Positions 23,820-34,844 of a stretch of 64,000 nucleotides of DNA are shown here, in pieces. Source of the stretch: Cylicocyclus nassatus (lineage: Eukaryota > Nematoda > Chromadorea > Rhabditida > Strongylidae); contig CATQJL010000316.1 in assembly GCA_958299035.1 (NCBI GenBank), forward strand, positions 31,127,441 to 31,191,440. Reading direction: 5' to 3'. The position numbers were made by a program, and so were the translations under genes. The notes beneath the pieces are model-generated. The model had not been told where the DNA came from and made no database searches. It saw nothing but the letters and a program-made list of their open reading frames with translations. The stretch's first letter is position 1. Each line of letters starts with the position of its first letter.

Positions 23820-25270
23820 GAGGCGGTTCTCTTGCGGTTCCCATTTAGTGATTTAGACAGCATCTTCACCACGTAGGCGGAGTAAAGAGCAGTTTAAGTC
23901 TATGCATATCTGATATCCAGGCGGCGAAGTTGTTGAAACGCAATGCATTCCCATCTTCCACTTCTTTCAGCCGTCTCCCTTTGACTTCATGGCTTCTAGA
24001 AAGCAAAAATAGTACCAAATGCAGCTTGTCTTTCATTAAGACTCAAAAGACTTGAATTGCCTTATACTGAGCTCCTAAAATAATCGAGAACTTACTGAAT
24101 TTGCGCAATGATTCATGCTTTGCGGAAGTCGCAGAATAATCGAGGATACGATTATGACGTTTTGAGTTATCACTTGTTTTGAAATAGAAAAGATCATATC
24201 TTCATTGATACATAATCTCATGAAAAGTAAATTTTGTACTGAATGATGAAATAAATTCTTTGGAAATTAGAGGTGTTAGAGTAGATAACATAAGAGAAGA
24301 AAGCCTATGTACTTACTCAGCACTACAATCTAGCTCTAAATTCCTCCTTCCTTACTAACAAAGCGTGATTGTTTTTCACCTAGATTCAATTCTTTAGCAC
24401 TTGATTCTGTAGAAACTAAGCGATGGAGTAGAGTTTGAACCAAATAACAATGCTGCTATTCTCTAGAAGAGAGATTTTCTTCTGTAATAGTTTCTTAAGC
24501 TTTCGACGAATCTTAATTAACTGCTTCGCAGCTTCGATGAGTATGGAAATAAAAAGAATAACTAAGAACTTAGAGATGTCACACTTATCTACAAATGTCA
24601 TCTTAACGATTCGAGGGCAACTTGCGAAAATCGTCACAAGAAAAAGAGAAATTCAATCCGAAATTTAAAATAGGTGGGGCATGGAAGGCTATAATGTAAG
24701 GGTGGGGGTGTGAGCGTTACAAATTTCAAAGATTCTTTTCTTTCTGCAAATTTTTCATCACCATAGCGCGGTGAGTCGTATGTTTTCTGGAGTTTAATTT
24801 TGTCAGTTAACGATGAAACTTTGAGCGAACCTAGCAAATTCCTGCAAATTGAAAATATGCAAACTATATATGCACCAGGAAAAATCCACTGCCTCATTCA
24901 TTAGCCCATAGCTATCAAATTCGTCTATGATACTTCCTGTTTGAGGTTTCTTCTCTCAAACTGCAGCTAACTGTCCCAAAGTCTTCCCTCGGCTGCAATC
25001 CAAAGCAGTTTCTGCTCACTTTTTATAATCCATTAATTGCCTTTCATTAGGGAAATGATTTTGCACTTACTAATAAGTCCTTTTTATCCTAATTGTTTAT
25101 CAGGATGTCCACTTACTCTCTAACAGACAAACTAATGGGAATTATGTCCCGAAAGCGATAATTCTTTCCGTTTTCCCGCATATCAGTAGTACCTTGGGAG
25201 CAATCTGCTGAAAACTTTCCACTCTCAGCAACAATGCTTATGCATATGCATACGAAAGGAAGCTTTTCTT
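23820..25270. repeat. Duplicated segment, copy C
   Basis: Most complete copy of the A-type segment: CATATCTGATATCCAGG (23907), GCAATGATTCATGCTTTG (24115), TTGATTCTGTAGAAACTAA, TTCATTAGCCCATAGCTAT (about 24897). No intact frame spans it. Confidence 0.6.
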
Positions 25271-26329
25271 GTCCACATCCTTTTTTGATTAGAATTTAGC
25301 ATATTTTCTACATTAGAAAAAGACTTGTACGCAGTTCATGCCACCTTTCAGATCACTGATTTTTTTTTTAAATTCATAGTCAATGCCCGAAGCTCTCATC
25401 TCAGTTCTTACAATTTTTTCAGAAATCATGAAACCATTTCACATGTTCTTCTCCATTTTATGCAGGATCTAATAGCAGATTGTGTCTCTCTGCATTTGAA
25501 ATTTAATTGCAGTTAAACAAACTTGGGTGTATAACAAATGTAAGAAATAATAGGTGTTCGATCATTAATAACTCTTTGATCTTAGCGATCCTTCAAGAGG
25601 TGTTTAAGAATCAAAAAAAATCACCAACAATTTAAGGTAGCTGTCACTTTATTGAGTTGTCTCAAAAATAAACTCCTTTTCTGAATACATCAAACTGTTA
25701 TTGCTTTCCAAGCATAGTGGGGTGCGATTCGATAGAGAAAAGCAAGCTCTACACATGGCTACCCCAGATCCATCTTGAGTCGTAATTCACGTAAAATTTG
25801 GAGCCAAGAACTGCAATATTCTACCTACAAATGGATCCCCTTCCACAAAATTTCTAAGAACTTCCAAATTAGTCATCGTACACTAGACACATAATGGTAT
25901 TCATTGATACATCTAACTTTTTTCTGCGATTCAGAATTCAGAAAGACAATTAATCCAAAAATTCAAATGTACCACTTTTGATTTCAATGTAAGGCTTGGT
26001 GTTTTTTCAATTATAAGAATAAATACGAAGATATGTTCTGAGATCTTACTTACTAAAGCTTGCATTATACGATCGCATATGTGGAAAAGACTGGGGGTGG
26101 AGCTCGCCATTCTAGACATTTCCCCGATTTCTGTGAGCAAAAAATTAAGCAAAGTAACACAGATTTTGATTTCAAGTTCCGATGAAAAATATACGGTCAG
26201 CTCAGCTCACAACCATTGAAATTTGAGTATATAGCTCATCGGAATCAAAAACCCCGTTAAAAGAAATATGTGAGTTACACGTGAAACTTTGGGTTGGAGC
26301 GTTTTCTCCATGGGGCATTTCTTAGTAAT
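25271..26329. other. Unassigned sequence with a mariner-MITE fragment
   Basis: TTATTGAGTTGTCTCAAAAA (25650) followed by TTCGATAGAGAAAAGC (about 25729) is one side of a mariner-type MITE; the opposite terminus is not found. Confidence 0.4.
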
Positions 26330-27550
26330 TCGTACAGTATTTTCATTTAGACGGTGCCAGACACCTTGTTCAAGTCTATGCATATCTGATATCCAGACGG
26401 CGAAGTCGAGAAAATAGAATAAATTCGCATCTTCATCTCTCCATCGTTTGCTGCTTTCGTCTTTTTGATAAAGCATTTAAATCATCCCCGAAACTGCTCC
26501 TCTTCAAGAGCTCTTTTTAGAAGATGCGATTAAGCCTCGAGATGGAAGAAACCACAAGTTTGTTGACGTCAACCTTATGAAAAGCACTACAGGTAGGTTG
26601 AAATTTGTACTGAAACCTGATGGAATAAATCCTTTGGAAATTACGAGCCGGAGAATAGAAACGTTAGGGATATGTCTAAGAAAAAACCCACTTCTTTAGC
26701 AGCACAATCTGGCTCTAAGTTTTTCTTTTAATTCCTTTTTTCGTGTAAGCAACCTTCAAGAATTTCGCGACCATTCTCGGGGAGGGGGGATCTTCTCCCT
26801 TCTTACGCCACTGTTCTTCACCTAGAATTACCTCTCTAGCACTTGAATCTGTTGAGACTAATCAATTGTGTGGAGTTTGGAACAACAGTGAGGCTTGATT
26901 CTCTAAGTTAGAAAGATAGGTTTTTCGTCGGAAGTAAATCTCCAATTTGAGATAGACGTGAATTCAGACGATCTCAATTACCCTAAAATCCATAGATAAG
27001 AGCGGTTTAATTTACCGGTGTAAAATGAATTGGAATGAAATTAAAATTGAATGCAGTCACCCCTCTAAATTGATGGATGGATAAATAAAAATCGGAGAAG
27101 AAGTTTAGAAGAAGCTCCGCCCCCCAGCTCTAAACTCCGCCCACTTAATAAACAATTCATATAGAAAAATAGCGATTTTAACGGAATTTCGGAATTCTAT
27201 ATGAATTGTTTATTAAGTGGGCGGGGTTTAGAGTTGAGGGGCGGAGCTTCTTCTGAACTTCTTCTCCGATTTTTATTCATCCACCCGTCAAGTTAGAGGG
27301 GTGACTGCATTCAATTTCAATTTCATTCCAATTCATTTTAAACCGGTAAATTGAACCGCCCTAATCCATGGGATTTTAGGGTAATTGATATCACGCTAAG
27401 CAAAATACTTCATGAAACAAGAATTCTCAAGATCACTTTCTAAAAGAGCTTGAAGATGTCGCATTTAGCTCCAAATAACACCATAACAATGTGATGGCAA
27501 CTTCTACAAGAATCAAAGAAAAAGGATTCAGGTCTTGTATGGCTAAATTG
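26330..27550. repeat. Duplicated segment, copy E, interrupted by a MITE
   Basis: Shares CATATCTGATATCCAGA (26381) and GAAGATGTCGCATTTAGC (about 27452) with the other copies. The minus strand contains FAVWISDMHRLEQGVWHRL, similar to FAAWISDMHRLK in copy C, so a decayed coding segment is plausible. The 26974-27388 hairpin element is inserted in it. Confidence 0.55.
26974..27388. mobile_element. Near-palindromic MITE, 415 bp
   Basis: The two halves are inverted copies of about 200 bp: TCAATTACCCTAAAATCC at each end, ATTCATATAGAAAAATAG and AATTCTATATGAAT around the centre. Only a few mismatches separate the arms. No coding sequence. A transcript would form a long, nearly perfect hairpin. Confidence 0.75.
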
Positions 27551-28662
27551 CATAAGAAAGAAGTTTCGAGGAAAGTTGCAAAACTTATGTGTTAACCTAC
27601 TACATCCTTAAAATGTATTGTTTTTGAAGATTATTATTTTAGACCATAAGATCCATCTAGGTCTTAATCTTGACACTGCAAAAAGTTTTGATGGGGAATG
27701 ACTGTAAACAAAAAATGCTTTTTCAATTCGTTAAACGTGTTCTTCAAAATCTCGGGTGTTCGCAATTTTCCTCTTCTCAACTAGACCGTCGCGAATGATA
27801 CTTTTTCAACAGAGCATCCTTTGGCGCATTAATTTCATAATAAGCTGCTGAAGACTATTTGCATGTACAAGATCCCAGTCTTAGCGGCAGCATGTTAGGA
27901 TCAGGGCCTGACACAGATCGTCTGGAAGCAGGCTAGACTTGGTTTTTGAAGCATATCGAGATATCGTTTCGACCAGTCGGGGCCGAGTGCTAAGGATAAA
28001 CGCCATTTAGTCAAACGCAAGCTTTTTGGACAGGTTATCACACGATTAACATGCTCTGTCTTGTATGGCGAAAAGTGCGCGTGATTTGAAGGCAAGGCTA
28101 AAATAAGCAAATTGCTCGTTTACAGTGCACACAGAATCATATGACACTAAAATTGAGACGCATACATGAAAAATTGATTGCGGAAGAATTATGTAAGAAT
28201 TGAAAACTTATGTGAAGTAATACCTTTTTCAAAATTAGTCCGTCTCCAGACGGTCACCAGGCGATCTGAGATCGTCTGGAGCATATATCTCCGTCACTTC
28301 ACATTTCTTTAGCATGGACGAATGCCTCCGTCAAGAATCTGCCCATAAGCGTAAGTTTCAAATCGCCTCCTGCCCGTCGTTTTCCACCTCTTTTTTTCGA
28401 AAATTGCCTTGTTAGATACCGCCCCCCCATGTCAACTTTTCTGCGCCCTCCTCTTTGGATTTTCATCCCCAGTTCTAGCTTTTTTTGATATTTTGATAAT
28501 TTCTTTCATTCTTTCATTCTTCTTCTTGTTCTATCTTCTGCGCGTGACTACCTTGATCTGTTCTGTACCATGTAGGACTTCATGAAGCAAAATTCTGTGA
28601 TTTTGTGATTTTTTTTTGAGAGTTTGACCCGAAATCACGAAATTTTCAGCTCGCAGCAAGTA
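27551..28662. other. Unassigned sequence
   Basis: A GCAAATTGCTCGTTTACAG stretch near 28110 resembles, in reverse, the interior of the Harbinger-like element near 2160, so transposon-derived sequence is present. No gene recognised. Confidence 0.35.
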
Positions 28663-29473
28663 TTAGGTTGAACACTAAGTTTTGCAACTTTTCTCATAAC
28701 TTCTCTCTCACTCAACATGGCGCACTCAAATTTTGCCGCTGAGTTGGTTATTACGTAAGCTACAAACGCAGCTGCTGTCCTACCAAATTCTGACGTCGCA
28801 GTGAGGGTTACGGTAGGTGCATGGTATGAAGAGGAAAAATTCAAAGTTTGACGGATTTGGCTGAAACTTGGCGTAGGGGTGTTATCCGACATGCTGATCA
28901 CGAAAACGATAGTGAAATTGCGTGATAAGGGCTTTTTTATAGGATTACTGTAGGTGTACGATATGGGGTCTCACTCTAAACGAGGAAAAAGACGTTGATC
29001 CAACAAATGAAGGTGATATTCGCGTTTGCCAGGTCAAATAACCTTACTATGTAAAGCCTCGGCGGAATTTGAGCTTCGGACTCTTTGGTCATTGACGGTC
29101 GTCCCCAGCAGCTCTTGCGTACATCGACTCGTTCGAGTTTATGAGGACGCCAAATCTCGACATGCCCATAAATTTTGTTTCTTTCTTGCTAGGCCAAAGG
29201 AGTCAACCTCTTGCAATAATTTGTAGACGAATCCGGATTACTGCGCATGGTCTAGGCTGCCAAAGGCTTCATTTTAGCTTGAAACCTCAAAAATTCTCAA
29301 ATTTTACTAGTTTTCGAAAAATGCCTGACTTTTCCATTTCGTGTTCAAAATTCAGACAATTTGTGCTCACTTGTAGCTCACATTGCATTCTACATGATGC
29401 CAAAGTTTGAGTGCGTCATGTTGAATGAGAGTGAAGTTATGAAACAAGTTGCAAAACTTAATGTTCAACCTAA
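28663..29473. mobile_element. Fold-back Tc1/mariner-type MITE, 811 bp
   Basis: Ends TTAGGTTGAACACTAAG and the near-complement CTTAATGTTCAACCTAA, flanked by TA (28661-28662 and 29474-29475). The arms continue inward (TTGCAACTTTTCTCATAACT). The interior carries a block (GAAACTTGGCGTAGG, then ACATGCTGATCACGAA) shared with the 60871-61838 element. Confidence 0.8.
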
Positions 29474-29514
29474 TAAATGCTTTTGCTAAAAATTAAGTGA
29501 GAATGCGGGAATCC

Positions 29515-29930
29515 ATCAACAGTCGGGTGGGGCGGGGGGGGGGGGGGTAAAAGAGGGGATTTCGTAAAATTTCTGAAGATATAGAGGGGACATCGTTTTT
29601 AAAAAGCCTAGAAACGGACTCGTGCCGGGCCCTGGTTAAGATGTCCTCGCCGTTATGACCAGGGTGAGCAAGAGATGTGGCACACAAGCGACCCCACCCC
29701 CACTATCTTCTGTCTCAATACCCCCCCCCCCCCCCCATCAGGGCCCGGCACGAGGTGGGCAAACCGGATTTTCCAAAACGATTTCTCCTTTGATCCCAAT
29801 ATTTTTTTTACAAATACCCCGTTCAGCCTAAAAAGATGCTTCGTGCTAGTGCAACGAGAGCACAGGCCACACTTTGCCAAAAAGTGCTCAAAAGCGCCCA
29901 AAATGCTCAAATTCCTCATTACTCGTCCCA
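29515..29930. mobile_element. Cluster of fragmentary hAT-like termini with poly-C/G tracts
   Basis: A CTCGTGCCGGGCCCTG end (29621-29636), a CAGGGTGAGCAAGAG end (29662) and a CAGGGCCCGGCACGAGG end (29743) lie close together in mixed orientations. The last is followed by the same subterminal sequence as the nested hAT-like element at 1357. No complete element with matching duplications could be drawn. Confidence 0.55.
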
Positions 29931-30399
29931 CCACATACGCACGCCGGTTCACAGGGGAACTTTTCTGGGGCACACAGGATACATCTCATTGCATAAGCCA
30001 CAGTCACCAAGTATTTTTCTCTTGTTCGAACTTGAGTGATTTCAAATTCATGGTCAGTCGGTCGTTAGCAGGGTGATCTGCAACTCCATGATTTGATTCT
30101 GGCTTCAGTCCGTAAAAATTTGCAGCTTAAGAAAAGCCACTTTTCTATCAAAAAATCGTAAACCGATATTCACGGAAATTATGAGTTTTCTTAATTTAAA
30201 TCTATGAACCCTGTTTTGAAAAGTTAAAGGCAACGTCCGGGCAGATTTGAGCATTTTCACATACTATCATAACCGAGTACTAAGACCTTGATCTAGAACT
30301 AAAGCGCAAATCCGACTTTCAAATAAACTTGGATAAGGCAAAAAATAGAAGTCGAGATTCTGCCCGGACGCTTGCTCTATGTTGTGCTGACTTTACGAA

Positions 30400-30682
30400 T
30401 CTTATATATAAAGCTGAATGTCTGTTTGTCTGTATGTATGTATGTATGTCTGTCTGTCTGTACGTATGTTCCGAATAGAAAATCCCATTTCTGAACCGAT
30501 CGGGACCATACTTGGCACACATACACATCGGTCCCCGGCGGGTGTCACAATCCACTTTTCGTCATCGATCGATATCGATTTTATCGATTTTTTGCAAAAT
30601 TTGAGTTACGGGGCTCGGAGTTGGCACAGGGGGGTAATTGAGCATGCTGATCACCCCCGTGGGGGTGATCAGCATGCTGATA
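30400..30682 (+). mobile_element. Helitron, copy 3, without a standard 3' end
   Basis: The 5' end TCTTATATATAAAGCTG follows A (30399), then the TGTCTGT tract and TTCCGAATAGAAAATCCC. Instead of the CTAG hairpin it stops at a perfect inverted repeat (30641-30678) with 18-bp arms around GT. The right boundary is inferred from where copy F homology resumes. Confidence 0.7.
30641..30678. repeat. Perfect 18-bp palindrome at the Helitron right edge
   Basis: AGCATGCTGATCACCCCC, spacer GT, then its exact reverse complement. A related but imperfect palindrome sits at the centre of the fold-back Helitron (about 40300-40341). Confidence 0.9.
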
Positions 30683-31460
30683 ACAATAATGAACTATGGA
30701 AAGATAGAGATTACCGAATTCATTTATTTGGAATATTGTTTAAAAATTAAATTTGAAACTTAGCCGTAGGAAAAACAATGCTCTTTGACATTTACTTATA
30801 ACGCTTTTTGACAGCTATTCTACAAAATTTTCGTTGCGCTCAAACTTGTTGAGGAATCAAAAAGGAATTTGTTGAGGAATTTTGCAAGTACCCAATAATC
30901 TTCATCGAAATTGTAGGCGCCATGGTAAAGCAACAAAAGAAGAAAACCAAGTTTCCCTCGAGGCCATTCCCACTCGTGGCTGTGGTCGTTAGCCGACCAA
31001 CTACCCAATGAGGCTCTCTTTTGCATTATTGGGCCCTGAATAATCACCGTTCCATTCAAATGAGCCTCGAATAGACTTGATATTTTGAAGGTATGAGGGA
31101 CACTGGCTTGGTGTTTAACTGGACACAATCTTGCTCACTTTCTCATCTTGCTTCTAGTTTAGCCTTTCTAACATTTGATTGTTTGGCTCAAGTCGTTACC
31201 CAATAATCTTTAGCATGCAAGAAGTGTGCGTATGCTTGCAGAATCATGTTTAGGTAGATTTAAGCATTAATCTATCAAGTTTGACTTCTTTGCTTGCATG
31301 ATTGAGCGACGTTTTTCAGAGTATCCGTTTTTCCGAGCTTCGGCTTGCTCCTAATGATTGCTGCTGTCATTTTTACTTGCAAACGAGCCGGCTTGATTGA
31401 AATCTAAACAAACATATCTCTTAGGCACTTATTTTAGTGAAACATCAGCACTCTAAATTC

Positions 31461-32152
31461 ATGATGAACGCGAATGGTCATTTTTGTCATCTAGAAACTA
31501 TGTTATTTTTGTTACTTTAGGACTTTATATTTTTTCCTTTTTTGTTTTCAAAACCCTTGAAATCTGGTTTTACCATGATTTATCTCATTCATGACGTGAG
31601 ATTGCTGATCTAGCATATTGTGCTGCTGTAATAGTTGAATGGATATTTTTGAGAGGGTACACAACGAATGAGTGACGCAGTTCCTATTCTACCTCACGCC
31701 ATAAGCTCTTCAGGTTGAATATATTTTCGAATAGACTTGATTTTCACGGCGACGAAGTGTACTAAATGAGGTTGTACTCGTTTTTCGGACGTACGCACAT
31801 AAGTCGAGATAATCACAGGGTGCGCAAAAGCACTGTCCCTCAAGATGCTGAAATATTGGCGTGATTTTTGTGGCAGGCTCGACAGCAGTACTAAATTGGG
31901 AATAGATTCGAGTATTTTATATAAAATGGCATGAATTTTGTAGTTTTACTCGGAACCCCATCGAAAGCGCATCTCATATCACTTCGTAAGTTAAATGGAA
32001 TCGCCCTTCTTTCACAAAGTAAAAGTTTTTCATAAATTCGCTTGTTTCTAAACCTGAATGATTTCTGCTCAGAGAATGTGAATGTGGTAATCAGCTCGGA
32101 GTTGCACAAGGACAAGTGTTGCAAATTTACTACGAAGTTCAGGGTTTATTAA
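31461..32152. other. Unassigned sequence
   Basis: No gene or structured element recognised. Confidence 0.4.
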
Positions 32153-32391
32153 TTGCAGAGTCGGGTGCATTGGCATCTCCGCTCCTTCGTGGCCGTGTCG
32201 CCTAGACTCTGCACCTCTTCCGCGAATATGCCCTCTAATCAAATTCACACGCTTAATTAGCGGTTGCAGCTCCGCCTTTCCCACGCTCTTGGTGGAGAAG
32301 TGATAAGAGAGCATGTTTGCGGAAGAGGTGCAGAGTCTAGGCGAAGCGACCGCGGGGAGCGGAGATACTGGCGCACCCGACCCTGCGATAT
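32153..32391. mobile_element. Fold-back MITE, about 240 bp
   Basis: Inverted arms: GCAGAGTCGGGTGCATTGG against CCAGTATCTCCGCTCC-type sequence read from the right, and GCCTAGACTCTGCACCTCTTC against its reverse complement near 32323. Superfamily unassigned. Confidence 0.65.
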
Positions 32392-32592
32392 ATTGGCAGT
32401 CCAAAATCGCTTTTAATTACCGCCACACCCTCGATACATAGAACCATGAACTCTGGTAACGTTCACTTTGAGCGCCTGTGAGAATACAACCTTCATCCAA
32501 AGAAACAAGTTATCCGGGGCAAGGCAAAGATCCGGATGACTTCTATTTGATTAGGGCTATGTCGGAGTGAATGTGAATGAAGCAGTCATTAT

Positions 32593-33706
32593 CAGGGTTG
32601 AGCAAGAGGTCAGGCACAAGTACTCCAAAAACGACCCCCCCCCCCGTGAAAGCCCCTAAACGACCCTCGGCTTTACCTTCAAGTCCTTAGGGTGTCACAT
32701 TTTGAAGAAGACCAGCCTTCACTGCAGGTTTCTATTTTTTTGAATCTGTAGGCCCGACTTTCTGCGATTGCACAACCACACGCAACTTGACGGCAAGTTT
32801 TAGATCTGGATAATCCTCTTTTCAGAGCTATAATTTTCACAGGGGTGGAGTGTTTAGCTTGAAAATTTCAATACAGCAAGAAGAGGCTTTGCGCTCAATA
32901 CTCATATCAAAAAAGGGGCGATCTTTGAATGTTGACGGCAAGTTAAGAGGGTCAGGCGCAACCTCGCAAAAGCACAGAAGGCCTGACCTTTTGAGGGGCT
33001 GCGCCTGACCCCATTGACTTTACTTTCCGAAAAAGCTTTTCCATTCAAGTTTTATGTGATTCGCTAGCTCAATCCTCGAAGATTCCACAGTAAGGGTTTG
33101 AGCTTGATTCGACTTCTCTCGGCTTTGTGCTAATCCGAGAAGTTGAAACACTCATAGTGAAAAACGCGCCGGTTGGAATTTTGGCGGCACTTCTTACTTC
33201 ACTGTTTGAAAGCGATATGAAGTTTGATTTGTAGCATAGACTTGCAGAGAACATTACTTTGTTATGAGTATACAAAAGCTGACTTTTCACTTCTGAAACC
33301 AAGTTGATTTCGTTTGAAAATCACGCTTTTTAGGCGTTGAGAAATACTGGAAACTGCAGTAGGTAATGGTTTGTAGAGCGCATAGAGGTAATTTGACATG
33401 CTAATTATGGAAATGATACTTGTTTCACACAGCAAGCTTCCTTGTTTACCTCATATGTCAAGGTAAAAGAGAAGAAGATTTGGATTTTGGCTGAAACTTT
33501 CATTGTGGCAACAATCAGTATGCTGTTTATGACCGTCATTACTTCATGTGATCGATCCACCGGACTAGCGCATTTCTTCTTCACCTTCACAGTCTTCGCC
33601 TCCCCAACTTAATAAATTCGATTCTTAATTACGACCCCCCCCCCCTCAGTCTTACCTTCAATACGATCCCCCAGGTCGGGCGCGCCTGATCCCACGCTCA
33701 ACCCTG
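32593..33706. mobile_element. hAT-like non-autonomous element with 8-bp duplication
   Basis: Left end CAGGGTTGAGCAAGAGG; right end, reversed, CAGGGTTGAGCGTGGG. Exact duplication GTCATTAT at 32585-32592 and 33707-33714. Subterminal poly-C runs and GGTCAGGC-type motifs at both ends. No transposase visible. Confidence 0.85.
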
Positions 33707-33714
33707 GTCATTAT

Positions 33715-34742
33715 TATCATTACTTATAGTGGGCTAAGGATGTTCACGTGACTTTGTGTGTCTGTGTGTCTGTTACGAATTTCGTAGAGCGTGTTCCAGC
33801 CAACCTCCTGGGCTTAAATTTTACAGAGAGCATGCTAACAGCTGATGGTCCAATATGCAAAAGCATGAGCAGTTTCGTTGAGTGGATCCTTCAAGAACTG
33901 CGCGTCAAATGGATCCACTTGGCTTCTGGTCTGCAGATTGGATACGTATTTCAACTTTTTGCAGAGTCGTGGATGCGTTATGCAAGTAAATGTGCAAGCC
34001 ATAAACTTAGGCCCAAAAAAGTGATCAAAGTTTACTTATTTACAAAAACGGCCCCAAAAAGTATGGCTTGTGTAAATAGCCAATTTGAAAAGGTCTTACT
34101 TGAGCATTTGACAAGATTCTTTGCATAAAGATGTAGCTCACGGTGATTATTGTTCTTATGGCGACTACCGAAACAGTGCAAAATTCAAGAACCTATTCAG
34201 ATCTGCGTTTGTTCTCCTGCAAAAAGTTTCATCCACGCGAATTCACCAGTTTCACACGAAAAAACTCTCAGAATGAGTAGTTGTTTACATTTAGTTCGTG
34301 ATAGTCGACATTGCGCTTTGAGTTCAGTGCCATCATTATGCGAGAATGAGTGGGCATTCAGATCGCAGAATTAGTGCGAGCATCTGCGAAGCAGAGGTGA
34401 CGCACTGGTAGTTAATAACGTGTCAAGACAATTCCAACAAAACAAGAATTTGCTTTTTTATAGCCTTCCTTGCGCTAAAAACAAAGTATCGCAAATTTGC
34501 ACAAAATTGGGAGAAAATTTCCCAAGCAACTTTAATTAGACCACTATTGATTCAGAAGTCTACAGAAACTGTAGGGCTTGACAAACGAGAAAGCGAGTTC
34601 TGACCTTACGCACGAAAATGCTGTTTCATCCCGCTAATGAGTGATTTTCGATGCTTGGGACTTATCAGTGGTCCTAGTGGTGTCATGATGATCAAAATGA
34701 TGTTAAAGGTGTTGGGTTTCGTGAACCCGCAGGATCTACGAC
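33715..34742. other. Unassigned sequence with a dispersed repeat
   Basis: Part of 34000-34110 (GCAAGCCATAAACTTAGGCC, then CCCCAAAAAGTATGGC) recurs in diverged form at 39320-39430. The 126-codon frame starting at 33748 covers this repeat and is not convincing as a gene. Confidence 0.4.
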
Positions 34743-34844
34743 CAGAGCCAAATGCCCGCTCTTATTTTACTCCTCTGTTTTCTGCGTCTCTGCGCGTCGC
34801 GCGCTACCTCGTTGCCTCAAACTGGGCACGGGCATTTGGCTCTG
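34743..34844. mobile_element. Small MITE-like insertion, 102 bp
   Basis: 16-bp inverted ends CAGAGCCAAATGCCCG. No clear duplication. The short interior is GC-richer than its surroundings. Confidence 0.45.

Larger units (their letters stand above)
30000..31460. repeat. Duplicated segment, copy G (pairs with 19300-20420), interrupted by a Helitron
   Basis: Same ordered blocks as 19300-20420. CTATGTTGTGCTGA continues directly in the other copy but is followed here by a Helitron from 30400. Confidence 0.65.

Noticed and set aside
33748..34128. 126-codon frame starting in a GTGTCTGTGTGTCTG tract, considered as Helitron or gene
   Set aside because: No Helitron ends are present and the 3' part is a dispersed non-coding repeat also found near 39.3 kb.
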